A DNA stretch of 37,729 nt. Source: Erysipelotrichaceae bacterium (GTDB taxonomy: Bacteria; Bacillota_I; Bacilli_A; Erysipelotrichales; Erysipelotrichaceae). Below are positions 9,387 to 16,374 of this stretch, piece by piece. The stretch is from assembly GCA_022799495.1 (NCBI GenBank), contig JAAWON010000013.1, forward strand, positions 1 to 37,729, given 5' to 3'. The position numbers were made by a program, and so were the translations under genes. Each line of letters opens with the position of its first letter. Positions within the stretch are counted from its first letter, which is position 1. The notes below the pieces were generated by a model, which had not been told where the DNA came from, searched no databases, and was given only the letters and a program-made list of their open reading frames with translations.

Positions 9387-9426
9387 GAAAAGCGCAAGTA
9401 TCTACCGACAAAGTAAATACTTGCGC
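9387..9426 (-). terminator. Riboswitch terminator (expression platform)
   Basis: GCGCAAGTATTTAC (9413-9426) pairs over 14 bp, one of them G-U, with GTAGATACTTGCGC (9392-9405), and TTTT follows. The 5' arm and loop (ATTTACTTTGT) can instead pair with the 3' side of the aptamer P1 stem (ACAAGTAAAT), with one bulge. That gives the standard choice: ligand bound, P1 holds and the terminator forms; ligand absent, the antiterminator forms and the operon is read. Confidence 0.9.
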
Positions 9427-9449
9427 CATAGAAAAAAGTGGGGCAAACA

Positions 9450-9524
9450 TTTACTTGTAGTCCGATGATTTACGGTTATCGGGTAGAGACTTGCCGACCA
9501 TATTACGGCATTTATACAAGCAAA
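9450..9524 (-). ncRNA. Purine riboswitch aptamer, guanine/hypoxanthine class
   Basis: The minus strand shows the purine aptamer in full. P1 is a 10-bp stem (TTTGCTTGTA with TACAAGTAAA) and J1/2 reads TATAA. The P2 arm leads to the conserved ATATGG loop element, the P3 arm contains GTCTCTACC, and ACCGTAAA follows. The specificity base, equivalent to C74 of the Bacillus xpt aptamer, is a C at 9460 (GGACTAC), which predicts guanine or hypoxanthine rather than adenine. It sits between the operon promoter and a strong terminator, so it should switch off purE-purH when guanine is plentiful. Confidence 0.93.
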
Positions 9525-9548
9525 CCTGTATTATGGAAATACAATATC

Positions 9549-9577
9549 ATTTTACTCGCTTTCCTGTTTCTGCGCAA
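9549..9577 (-). promoter_or_regulatory. Promoter of the purine operon
   Basis: TTGCGC (9572-9577), a 17-base spacer and TAAAAT (9549-9554) place the start of transcription near 9542, about 18 bases before the aptamer. The same -35 hexamer is used in the promoter at the left edge of the window. Confidence 0.55.
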
Positions 9578-9667
9578 GTGCTAATTGCAGATTTAGCAAA
9601 ATTTCATTTCTTTTTTTCTATCGTTTTCGCTGTGCTTGTTTTTGGTTGGAACCGGATACAACACGCA

Positions 9668-10309
9668 TTAACTGCGATTGCCCATCAGGATACTACCCAA
9701 ACGAATCATATTGGAGCCATGCGCCAATGCGATCTCATAATCGTCGCTCATCCCCATGGATAAATAGCGGATCTTTTCTGTGCCATAGATCTTCTGTAAT
9801 TGCAGAAAATAAGTATGCATCTGCGCAAAGTTCGCGGCGATTACCTCGCGATCCGCCACATGCGCCCCAATGCACATCAATCCTTGTACATCCACATGAG
9901 ACAACTTGTCGCATTGTTTCACAAAGTCCATCAATACCTCCGCAGCGATCCCGCTTTTGCGCTCCTCTTTGGCAATGTTCACTTCGATCAATACCGGCAT
10001 GATACGATCGCGTTTGGCGCATTGCTTTTCAATCTCCAATGCCAATGCATAAGAATCCAAACTTTGAATCATGCTCACACGATCCACCACTGCCTTTACT
10101 TTATTGCGCTGTAAATGGCCGATCATATGCCATTCATAACGCGGATCATATTTTTCACATAACTCCTGTACTTTATTTTCACCAAAGATCCGACAACCAC
10201 AGCGATAGGCTTCATCAATCTCTTGCTTGGTGTGCTGTTTCGTAACGGTAATTAAAGCCACATCTTTGGGCAATGCATGTAGAATCGCTTGTATCTTTGC
10301 CTGATTCAT
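9668..10309 (-). CDS. yggS: YggS-family pyridoxal phosphate homeostasis protein
   Basis: Proteins of the YggS/PLPBP family bind PLP on a single-domain alanine-racemase-like barrel and buffer free PLP; they are not known to be enzymes. The 213-residue product has the family markers: LITVTKQHT with the probable PLP-binding Lys24, FGENKVQEL, WHMIGHLQRNK, and the C-terminal SMGMSDDYEIAL and GSNMIRLGS that hold the phosphate. Two earlier in-frame starts (GTG 10318, ATG 10315) are too close to AGGAG, so 10309 is chosen. It has its own promoter (TTCACA-17-TATAAT) and lies upstream of, but is not joined to, the purine operon. Confidence 0.95.
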   Translation of the reverse strand: MNQAKIQAILHALPKDVALITVTKQHTKQEIDEAYRCGCRIFGENKVQELCEKYDPRYEWHMIGHLQRNKVKAVVDRVSMIQSLDSYALALEIEKQCAKRDRIMPVLIEVNIAKEERKSGIAAEVLMDFVKQCDKLSHVDVQGLMCIGAHVADREVIAANFAQMHTYFLQLQKIYGTEKIRYLSMGMSDDYEIALAHGSNMIRLGSILMGNRS

Positions 10310-10373
10310 TGTCATCACTCCTGACTTCGATTCTTCCCCATTCGCATACAGTCATGCGATCATCTGTGATTTC

Positions 10374-10402
10374 ATTATAGTATATTTCCAATGGTTTGTG
10401 AA
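10374..10402 (-). promoter_or_regulatory. Promoter of yggS
   Basis: TTCACA (10397-10402), a 17-base spacer and a perfect TATAAT (10374-10379) lie about 65 bases before the yggS start. Confidence 0.6.
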
Positions 10403-10460
10403 TGTGTTGTTTCCCCATTTGTGTATTATGTCTCCTGCGTGTTTTTCAGGATTCACCCAT

Positions 10461-10469
10461 TGGCATAAT
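10461..10469 (+). promoter_or_regulatory. Extended -10 promoter of the protease-like gene
   Basis: TGG followed by CATAAT forms an extended -10 element about 34 bases before the start codon. No good -35 box is seen at 16-18 bases. It is divergent from the yggS promoter. Confidence 0.35.
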
Positions 10470-10502
10470 CAGGCATAACATACCTTAAAGGGTGAGGGAT
10501 AT

Positions 10503-11432
10503 ATGTCAAGTACGATGAAAGATGATCATACACAGATCTGCCAAGTGAAATCACGTCATGCGAAGCGACTGCTGGCCCTGCGTGATGTGCATAGCGTTGC
10601 GATTGGAGCGAAGCGACGCAATGGGACCATACAAAGTAAACTGGCCATCACAATCTTTACCACACGAAAAAAAGCACCGCGTGAACTAAGCGCAAAAGAG
10701 CAAATTCCTGCTTTTTTAGAAGGAATTCCTACCGATGTTGTGGAAGTCCCACGCTTTGCCTTTTATGATCAGGATAGCGTACCGATCAATCGAGAAAAAC
10801 TGCGACCGATTCCCGGTGGAGCCGAGATTTATATGCCCAACAGTCCATTCAGCGGCGGATTGTGTACACTGGGAATGTATTGTCGTTCCACCCGTTCCAC
10901 AGATGATCCGCAAGCCTTGTATCTATTGGCAAATGCTCATTGTTTTCCACGCAGCGATCAAGTCATTTTTCAGCCGGAGTCACAGGAGCCGCAGGATCGT
11001 ATCGCATATGCCACCCGCATTGTCAATTCAACACTTGTGGATGGAGGAATCGCTGAAATGATGGATAGTTCACAGGCAAAAGTAAATGAAATCATCGGAA
11101 TTGGGGAGCCTTTGGGTCTTTATGCGGTAGAACTTTCCGATATCGGCAAGCAAGTGATTAAGAGTGGTCGAACAACAGGTGTGCGGATTGGTACGATTGC
11201 CTATCTTCATGCGGATGCGGATGATAAAAAAGATCAGTTGATCGTTGCCGATTTGGATGCGGCCTTTAGTGATCACGGTGATTCCGGCTCAGTGGTGCTC
11301 ATGGAGGAAGGCACGCATCGTCATTATGTGTGCGCGCTATTATGGGGAGGCGCATTAAATTTTACCGTGTGCAGTCCGATTTATCCTGTCTGTGATGAAT
11401 TACAGATTCGCTTGATTACAGCACAGTCTTAG
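10503..11432 (+). CDS. NAL1-like trypsin-fold putative serine protease
   Basis: The 309-residue product has a chymotrypsin-type triad in the right order: His146 in LLANAHCFP, Asp180 in LVDGGIAEM, and Ser261 in HGDSGSVVL. The segment KSGRTTGVRIGTI between Asp and Ser, and the N-terminal VHSVAIGAKRR region, resemble the NAL1-like serine protease-like proteins known from plants and bacteria. There is no signal peptide, so it is probably cytoplasmic, which is unusual for a trypsin fold. A ribosome site (GAGGG) precedes the start. It is a single-gene unit ended by a terminator shared with the convergent nitroreductase. Substrate and activity are unknown; it could be a non-proteolytic family member. 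Confidence 0.8.
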   Translation: MSSTMKDDHTQICQVKSRHAKRLLALRDVHSVAIGAKRRNGTIQSKLAITIFTTRKKAPRELSAKEQIPAFLEGIPTDVVEVPRFAFYDQDSVPINREKLRPIPGGAEIYMPNSPFSGGLCTLGMYCRSTRSTDDPQALYLLANAHCFPRSDQVIFQPESQEPQDRIAYATRIVNSTLVDGGIAEMMDSSQAKVNEIIGIGEPLGLYAVELSDIGKQVIKSGRTTGVRIGTIAYLHADADDKKDQLIVADLDAAFSDHGDSGSVVLMEEGTHRHYVCALLWGGALNFTVCSPIYPVCDELQIRLITAQS

Positions 11433-11461
11433 GCATGTTTGTGCTGTTAAGCGAATATATT

Positions 11462-11522
11462 TGCCAAAAAAAAGGAGGCCTTGATATAACCTTTCTATAA
11501 GGTTTTTATCGGCTTCCTTTTG
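11462..11522. terminator. Bidirectional terminator
   Basis: AAAAGGAGGCC (11470-11480) pairs with GGCTTCCTTTT (11511-11521), and an inner stem AACCTT/AAGGTT extends it. On the minus strand eight Ts follow; on the plus strand four. It separates the protease-like gene from the convergent nitroreductase. Confidence 0.75.
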
Positions 11523-11551
11523 TGTTGGGAAAATCAAGATCCATATACGTT

Positions 11552-11594
11552 TCTATTTCCCAAAAATGAAAAATTATTGATTTTGGGAAATAGA
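11552..11594. repeat. 14-bp perfect inverted repeat
   Basis: TCTATTTCCCAAAA (11552-11565) is the exact reverse complement of TTTTGGGAAATAGA (11581-11594), with a 15-base AT-rich loop. A third TCTATTTCC copy lies near 11623. No T run follows on either strand, so it is not a simple terminator. It lies in the short space between two convergent genes. Confidence 0.6.
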
Positions 11595-11646
11595 ACGATT
11601 CAATCATCGCTTATATCATCGTCTATTTCCTATAAACACTTTACGA

Positions 11647-12438
11647 TTACAATAATCGCCCATCCCATTGTTTCAGCCAAAAGCGCACACTACGGGCCAT
11701 CTCTTTACTAAAAGGAGCACCGGTCTTGCGGGCATAGAACTGCTGGGCAAAGTTTTCTGCGCCGACAGAATTTTGGGGATTGAACTTTTGATCCTCTTGC
11801 GCAAACATCGCATCAATCTGTTCACCATCTAAGCGCTGATACGCATCTTCAAATACAACAAAGCGACGATCATAACGGGATCGCTTCACTCTGGGCAGAT
11901 CCTTGGGATAATGGCCATAAACCAAAAGTGCCACTGGCATCGTATATTGAGGCAAGTTCAGCAATTCTTTGATCTGTTCACCATGTTCTACAATATCTCC
12001 GATATAACAAGAACCGATTCCCATAGCCTCCGCAGCGATCACGCTGTTTTGAGCAGCGATCAGTGCATCGGCAGTTGCCAACATCAAATCACTTTCCTGT
12101 GGCGCTTCAAACTGAAACGCTTTTCCTTCACAGAATTGTTTTACATCATTGCGCACATAATAATCCATCCACTTTTGAAAATCAGCCACAAATACGATCA
12201 TCAAAGGCGCCTTTGCCATAAATGGTTGATGATCACATAACTGCGACAAACGCTCTTTTTTCGCTTGATCACGAATGATGATCATACTGTAAAGCATTTG
12301 ATTGCCCGCAGTTGGGGCACGCATTGCCGCCTCAATCAATGCATTTTCTTCCTCCTCACAAATCGCTTTCGTATCGAATATCCGTAGCGATTGACGATTC
12401 CTTATTACAGACAATACATGTTCTGCCTTTGTATCCAT
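11647..12438 (-). CDS. Nitroreductase family flavoprotein (NfsA-like)
   Basis: The 263-residue protein has the FMN-dependent nitroreductase fold. It shows SVIRNRQSLRIF near the start (phosphate-binding Arg), the AAMRAPTAGNQM motif, and the MGIGSCYIGDI segment followed by PVALLVYGHYP. The extra C-terminal 80 residues after the core match the longer NADPH-dependent NfsA/FRP type, which reduces nitro compounds or flavins. It starts after AAAGGGGTGG and is monocistronic. The physiological substrate cannot be deduced from sequence. Confidence 0.9.
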   Translation of the reverse strand: MDTKAEHVLSVIRNRQSLRIFDTKAICEEEENALIEAAMRAPTAGNQMLYSMIIIRDQAKKERLSQLCDHQPFMAKAPLMIVFVADFQKWMDYYVRNDVKQFCEGKAFQFEAPQESDLMLATADALIAAQNSVIAAEAMGIGSCYIGDIVEHGEQIKELLNLPQYTMPVALLVYGHYPKDLPRVKRSRYDRRFVVFEDAYQRLDGEQIDAMFAQEDQKFNPQNSVGAENFAQQFYARKTGAPFSKEMARSVRFWLKQWDGRLL

Positions 12439-12823
12439 AAAGCCACCCCTTTCCCTTTATCAGTTTATCTTTCTTACATTTATAAGTGGGAAGTGCTTAG
12501 TTATCATCTATTTCATCCTTCTTGAAATTGATTGATAAATCGTACCAGATAGCCACTATATTATGGTATGTTCAAAACCAAACCTATTCTATCTTCTCTG
12601 CAATATACTGTCAACCATTTTTGTGTGCTTGTCATTCATTCCATATTATCGAAAATAAATTGATGACGTCGCTTGTTTCATAACCTTCTATCGCCTTTAT
12701 TTATCGCTTCTTATTGTATGGTTTATCGCCTTTCTTTTGTGGTGATATCTATATCAAATCACACAAACTCGATAAATTTTACAAATGTTTTCGGGTTTTA
12801 TCCTTTTAGAATTTCGCATTTCA
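12439..12823. other. Intergenic region upstream of the deacetylase, no gene seen
   Basis: This stretch between the divergent nitroreductase and polysaccharide deacetylase genes is AT-rich and has no ORF with a ribosome site. I see no tRNA, repeat or riboswitch in it. The promoter and hairpin of the deacetylase follow at 12824. Confidence 0.6.
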
Positions 12824-12832
12824 TGTCATAAT
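12824..12832 (+). promoter_or_regulatory. Extended -10 promoter of the polysaccharide deacetylase
   Basis: TGT followed by CATAAT makes an extended -10. The -35 region is poor (TTTTAG). Transcription would start near 12840, immediately before the inverted repeat. Confidence 0.45.
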
Positions 12833-12840
12833 ATACAGGT

Positions 12841-12884
12841 AATCATTTTATCAACGCTTTTCCAACTGAAATGATAAAGTGATT
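12841..12884 (+). promoter_or_regulatory. 5' UTR hairpin / operator of the polysaccharide deacetylase
   Basis: AATCATTTTATCA (12841-12853) pairs over 13 bp (one G-U) with TGATAAAGTGATT (12872-12884), loop 18 bases. It begins almost exactly at the predicted transcription start and ends a few bases before the ribosome site (GAAAGAAGG). It could be a message-stabilising 5' hairpin or a repressor operator. Confidence 0.5.
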
Positions 12885-12906
12885 ACATAAGAAAGAAGGT
12901 TCCGTC

Positions 12907-14169
12907 ATGAAAAGAAAACATTTACGAATCAACCGCTTTATCTTTGTGATCGCATGTCTGATCTTTGCCATTTTTGCATTCACAAGAATTTTAGCCCGTC
13001 CTGATCCGTATAAACAATATAAAGATATATCAACCCAACTGAAAACCGTAGGTGAACAACAGCGAATCGACGAGGAAATCAGTGAAACTGAATTACATTT
13101 TCTTCATTATCCCGAATTAGGCATAGCGACAGCGGATCAAGCCATCTTAGCCTACATCGAACAACTCCCGGATGTGGAGGGAATCAGTTTTCTGGATTAT
13201 GAGAGTTATGAGTTGACAGATGGCTTCATCGGTGTTTTATTTCATTATCAAAACTTTAACCTTGACCACCAACTTCAAAATGAAAGTTACCATGGTATGA
13301 GTTTTGCGAAAGAAAGTGGTGAACTACTGGCTATACAAGATGTATTGCGCCGTAATTACACAGATGTATTAAGCAAAGAATTCAAAAAGCAAGCGAATTT
13401 AGATTACACAGATGATACCACATTTGGCTTTGCGCTACGTGAACAGGATATGATCCTCACCACAGCCGATGCCAACATTACCCTCCCCTATCAAGGAAAT
13501 GAGCCTTATTTGCGCATCCATAGTAAAGGTATTGCCAAGGATATTACGCCATTCACCATAAAGCGACAAGTACCGATTGACCCAAATAAACCAATGATTG
13601 CCCTGACCTTTGATGATGGCCCTTCCCCCTATACAGATCAATTCCTACAAGTATTTGAACAATATAATGCGACTGCCTCTTTCTTTATGCTTGGCTCCAA
13701 TATCGAGCATTACCCGGATACGCTAAAGCGTATGATTGAAAACGGCTTTGAAATCTGTAATCACTCATGGAGTCACAAAAGCATTGCCACTGATGATAAG
13801 GATGCCATCCTTGCGGAAATATTCGATACACAGGATACGATCTATCGGATGAGTGGCCATGAGCCGACGAGAATGCGTCCCCCTTATGGGGCTGTGAATG
13901 ATCTGAGTTATACAGTTGCCAATGGCAATGATGTAAATATTACCCTGTGGAATGTCGATACCGAAGATTGGCGCAACCGTGATGCCGCCGTAACACTAGA
14001 ACGAGCAAAAGCCGGCGCATTTGATGGGGCGATCATTCTGTTTCATGATTTGTATCCCTCCTCCTTGGAAGCAGTCAAAGAATTGGTCCCGTATTTACAA
14101 GGACAGGGATTTCAGTTAGTCAGTGTATCAGATCTATTCAAATACAAAGGGGATAAGACCGGGCTATAA
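12907..14169 (+). CDS. Membrane-anchored polysaccharide (peptidoglycan) deacetylase, CE4
   Basis: The 420-residue protein has one N-terminal membrane segment (about 10-28) after a basic head, so the rest faces outward. A middle domain (about 40-215) of unknown fold precedes the NodB/CE4 catalytic domain. The five CE4 motifs are present: TFDDGP (Asp236/Asp237, base and metal), HSWSH (His286/His290, metal), RPPYGA, VDTEDW and ILFHD. By family knowledge it removes acetyl groups from GlcNAc in peptidoglycan or a related polymer, which raises lysozyme resistance; PgdA and PdaC are the nearest architectures. It has its own promoter and a 5' hairpin. The exact polymer is not known. Confidence 0.93.
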   Translation: MKRKHLRINRFIFVIACLIFAIFAFTRILARPDPYKQYKDISTQLKTVGEQQRIDEEISETELHFLHYPELGIATADQAILAYIEQLPDVEGISFLDYESYELTDGFIGVLFHYQNFNLDHQLQNESYHGMSFAKESGELLAIQDVLRRNYTDVLSKEFKKQANLDYTDDTTFGFALREQDMILTTADANITLPYQGNEPYLRIHSKGIAKDITPFTIKRQVPIDPNKPMIALTFDDGPSPYTDQFLQVFEQYNATASFFMLGSNIEHYPDTLKRMIENGFEICNHSWSHKSIATDDKDAILAEIFDTQDTIYRMSGHEPTRMRPPYGAVNDLSYTVANGNDVNITLWNVDTEDWRNRDAAVTLERAKAGAFDGAIILFHDLYPSSLEAVKELVPYLQGQGFQLVSVSDLFKYKGDKTGL

Positions 14170-14332
14170 CCGCTTTTTATCAAATTTGTATGCAAGGAAT
14201 GATCATCGCTAGAGGAAGAATCATCACAGCGTTGGATCGAGATTCATGATTCCTGTAACGGATGCATAGGATAGATTAACTTATAAAATGGATGAAAGTC
14301 ATGCGCCCGATCATCAGAATGAAGGAAAAACG

Positions 14333-15178
14333 ATGAAAAACTTGGGTTATTATAATGGGGTCATTGATCAAATTGACGCGATGCGTATTCCGATGAATGA
14401 TCGCAGTAATTATTTCGGAGATGGGATTTATGAGGTTTGTTTAGTGGCCAATGGTGTAATTTTCGCTTTGGAAGATCATTTGAATCGTTTTTATGACAAT
14501 TTGGATAAGGTCCAAATTCACTTTACGTATTCCAAGCAAGCGTTGAAAGCGTTGTTACAGGATATGGTGGAGCGAGTCGAGGGAACGTCTTTGTCGCTAT
14601 ATTGGCAGGTGTCACGCGGAACTGCCAAACGAAGCCATGTCTTTCCTGATCCAAGTGTAAATGCCAATCTGATGATCATGGTGGATCAGTTGAATCTGCC
14701 ACGTAAAGATATGCTCTATAAACTGATCACTTTACCGGATATTCGCTTTTTGCGCTGTGATATCAAATCATTAAATCTTTTGCCCAATGTATTGGCTTCA
14801 CAGGCTGCCAAAGAGGCAGGTTGTGATGAAGCAGTCCTACATCGTAACGGTATCGTAAGTGAGTGTGCTCACAGCAATCTGTTTTATTTGAAAGATCAAG
14901 TTCTCTATACCGCTCCACTGAATCATTTGATTTTACCGGGAATTACGCGTGCACGACTGATTGCCTGCGCCAAACGCCTTGGCATTGCGGTGGTAGAAGC
15001 ACCTTTTACGCTGGAGGAATTGAAACAGGCGGATGAAGTTATCGTGACAAGTACAACCAAACAATGCGTCCGTGCTTTTGAATTGGATAAGGAAGCGATC
15101 GCACTGCGTGATCCTGTCACATTTACCGCTTTGCAGGATGCCTTCTTTCATGAGTTTGAAGAGGAGACGAAACAATAA
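14333..15178 (+). CDS. dat: Class IV aminotransferase, D-amino-acid aminotransferase type
   Basis: The 281-residue PLP enzyme has the fold-type IV signature. It shows DRSNYFGDGIYEV near the N-terminus, Lys145 in CDIKSLNLLPNV as the Schiff-base lysine, the cofactor segment GIVSECAHSNLFY, and LPGITRARL. The FGDG and KSLNLL forms match D-alanine aminotransferase better than branched-chain aminotransferase, so it probably makes D-Glu or D-Ala for the cell wall. An in-frame ATG 15 codons upstream exists, but GAAGGA sits just before 14333, which is chosen. A large bidirectional terminator follows. Confidence 0.88.
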   Translation: MKNLGYYNGVIDQIDAMRIPMNDRSNYFGDGIYEVCLVANGVIFALEDHLNRFYDNLDKVQIHFTYSKQALKALLQDMVERVEGTSLSLYWQVSRGTAKRSHVFPDPSVNANLMIMVDQLNLPRKDMLYKLITLPDIRFLRCDIKSLNLLPNVLASQAAKEAGCDEAVLHRNGIVSECAHSNLFYLKDQVLYTAPLNHLILPGITRARLIACAKRLGIAVVEAPFTLEELKQADEVIVTSTTKQCVRAFELDKEAIALRDPVTFTALQDAFFHEFEEETKQ

Positions 15179-15216
15179 GCATCCTTACGCTATATTAACA
15201 TAACCGCTAAGAGTAT

Positions 15217-15316
15217 AAAAAGATGGTGAGTGCATCAGCTTGTTTTACTCTTGCGTTGATGATCACTTCATGGATCATGCGAAAGAAATGATGGTGCACA
15301 TACCGTCTTTTTTTGT
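15217..15316. terminator. Large bidirectional terminator with T runs on both sides
   Basis: GATGGTGAGTGCATCA (15222-15237) pairs with TGGTGCACATACCGTC (15292-15307) with one mismatch and a few wobbles. The roughly 54-base insert contains a smaller ATGATC/GATCAT hairpin, giving a Y shape. TTTTTTT follows on the plus strand and TTTTT on the minus strand. It lies between dat and a convergent small gene, so it probably ends both. Confidence 0.65.
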
Positions 15317-15383
15317 ATGGATGGAAGAATACATTGGGTAAAGAGACTTTTGCCTGATTCGTACAGCCTGTGTTGCCTTTCAC

Positions 15384-15665
15384 CTACCAAAACCATTCAT
15401 TTTCACCTTGTAGTCCCCGCATCGAATTGAAATAAGGCGGGCTATAAATCGTATGGCGCGCACAGGCGTTGGATTGGTAACACCCGTATTCTTCGTTGAT
15501 CGAACCACTTTCTCTGCTTTCCTGACTGAGTGCGATATGGGTGCCGATGTTGCGCTGATTGTGAATATTTTCATTGGTAATGATGATTGGCACTTGGGTA
15601 TTGCGATTTTGATTTGCGTACTGGGTGCGGTATGCTTGAATATTGATGAGTGGAATATTGTTCAT
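15384..15665 (-). CDS. Small protein of unknown function (93 residues)
   Basis: The ORF opens 7 bases behind a perfect GGAGG (ACAGGAGGTTATCAC) and its 3' end faces a bidirectional terminator, both good signs of a real gene. The product begins MNNIPLINIQAYRTQYANQN, is rich in Asn, Gln, Ser and Tyr and poor in Lys, and ends NSMRGLQGENEWFW. It has no membrane segment or recognised domain. Long ORFs also run on the opposite strand here (one merges into the nitroreductase) and in another minus frame, so chance cannot be excluded. It is divergent from the nitroreductase at 15795. Confidence 0.5.
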   Translation of the reverse strand: MNNIPLINIQAYRTQYANQNRNTQVPIIITNENIHNQRNIGTHIALSQESRESGSINEEYGCYQSNACARHTIYSPPYFNSMRGLQGENEWFW

Positions 15666-15751
15666 GTGATAACCTCCTGTATCGCTAATCCCTTATATTG
15701 TATGAAAGTGCGCAAGTCTCATATCCGCATGTATCCCTGCTTTGGGAAATC

Positions 15752-15760
15752 TGTTATAAT
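15752..15760 (+). promoter_or_regulatory. Extended -10 promoter of the second nitroreductase
   Basis: TGT followed by a perfect TATAAT lies 34 bases before the start codon. No convincing -35 box is seen. Confidence 0.55.
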
Positions 15761-15794
15761 AAGGAAGAAGAACTATATGGAAAGGAGGGCGAAA

Positions 15795-16298
15795 ATGATG
15801 TTACAAGAATTGTATGAGCGCCAAAGTATTCGCAAATATCAAGCAAAGCCGGTAGAAGAGGAGAAAATAGAACAACTGCTTCGTGCGGCCATGCAGGCAC
15901 CGAGTGCCCGTAATACGCAATCATGGCGCTTCCTTGTGGTCACAAATCGTGCTGCACTGGATTCCATGGTTGAATTACAGCCCTATACCGGCATGATGAA
16001 AAGTGCTCCCTGTGCAATCATTGTCTTGGGCGATCGCACCGCAGAAGAAAACGATGCCTATTTATATGTGAATGCGGCAGCCGCAATTGAAAATATGTTA
16101 ATCGAGGCTGTGCATCAAGGATTGGGTACTTGTTGGTGCGCCATAGCCCCCAATGCGGAGCGTATCGCCGCATTTCGACAGTATTATTCACTTGCGCAGG
16201 ATGAGTTGCCAATCGGTGTTGTGGCTGTCGGTTATGGGGATGAAGTCAAAACAAAACAGGATCGCTTTGATCCTGCGAAAATCAGGTATTTCAAGTAA
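15795..16298 (+). CDS. Nitroreductase family protein, short type
   Basis: The 167-residue FMN-binding nitroreductase-fold protein shows LYERQSIRKYQ at the N-terminus (FMN phosphate contact), AAMQAPSARNTQSW, AAAAIENMLIEA and a QGLGTCWCAI motif followed by IGVVAVGYG. It is the compact single-domain type of anaerobes. The open frame extends 114 codons further upstream, but AAAGGAGGG directly before 15795, and a promoter just before that, fix the start; ATG 15798 is an equally possible start. It is monocistronic and ends at a strong terminator. The substrate is unknown. Confidence 0.9.
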   Translation: MMLQELYERQSIRKYQAKPVEEEKIEQLLRAAMQAPSARNTQSWRFLVVTNRAALDSMVELQPYTGMMKSAPCAIIVLGDRTAEENDAYLYVNAAAAIENMLIEAVHQGLGTCWCAIAPNAERIAAFRQYYSLAQDELPIGVVAVGYGDEVKTKQDRFDPAKIRYFK

Positions 16299-16303
16299 AA
16301 AAC

Positions 16304-16362
16304 AAAAACTGTGAAACGAGGCAGATCACTATTTGATAGAATCATTGTTTCACAGTTTTTTT
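16304..16362. terminator. Strong bidirectional terminator
   Basis: AAAAACTGTGAAAC (16304-16317) and GTTTCACAGTTTTT (16347-16360) are perfectly complementary over 14 bp. The T run on the plus strand is seven long, and the minus strand has the matching run. It separates the nitroreductase from the convergent aldo/keto reductase. Confidence 0.88.
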
Positions 16363-16374
16363 ATTTGTGGATGA

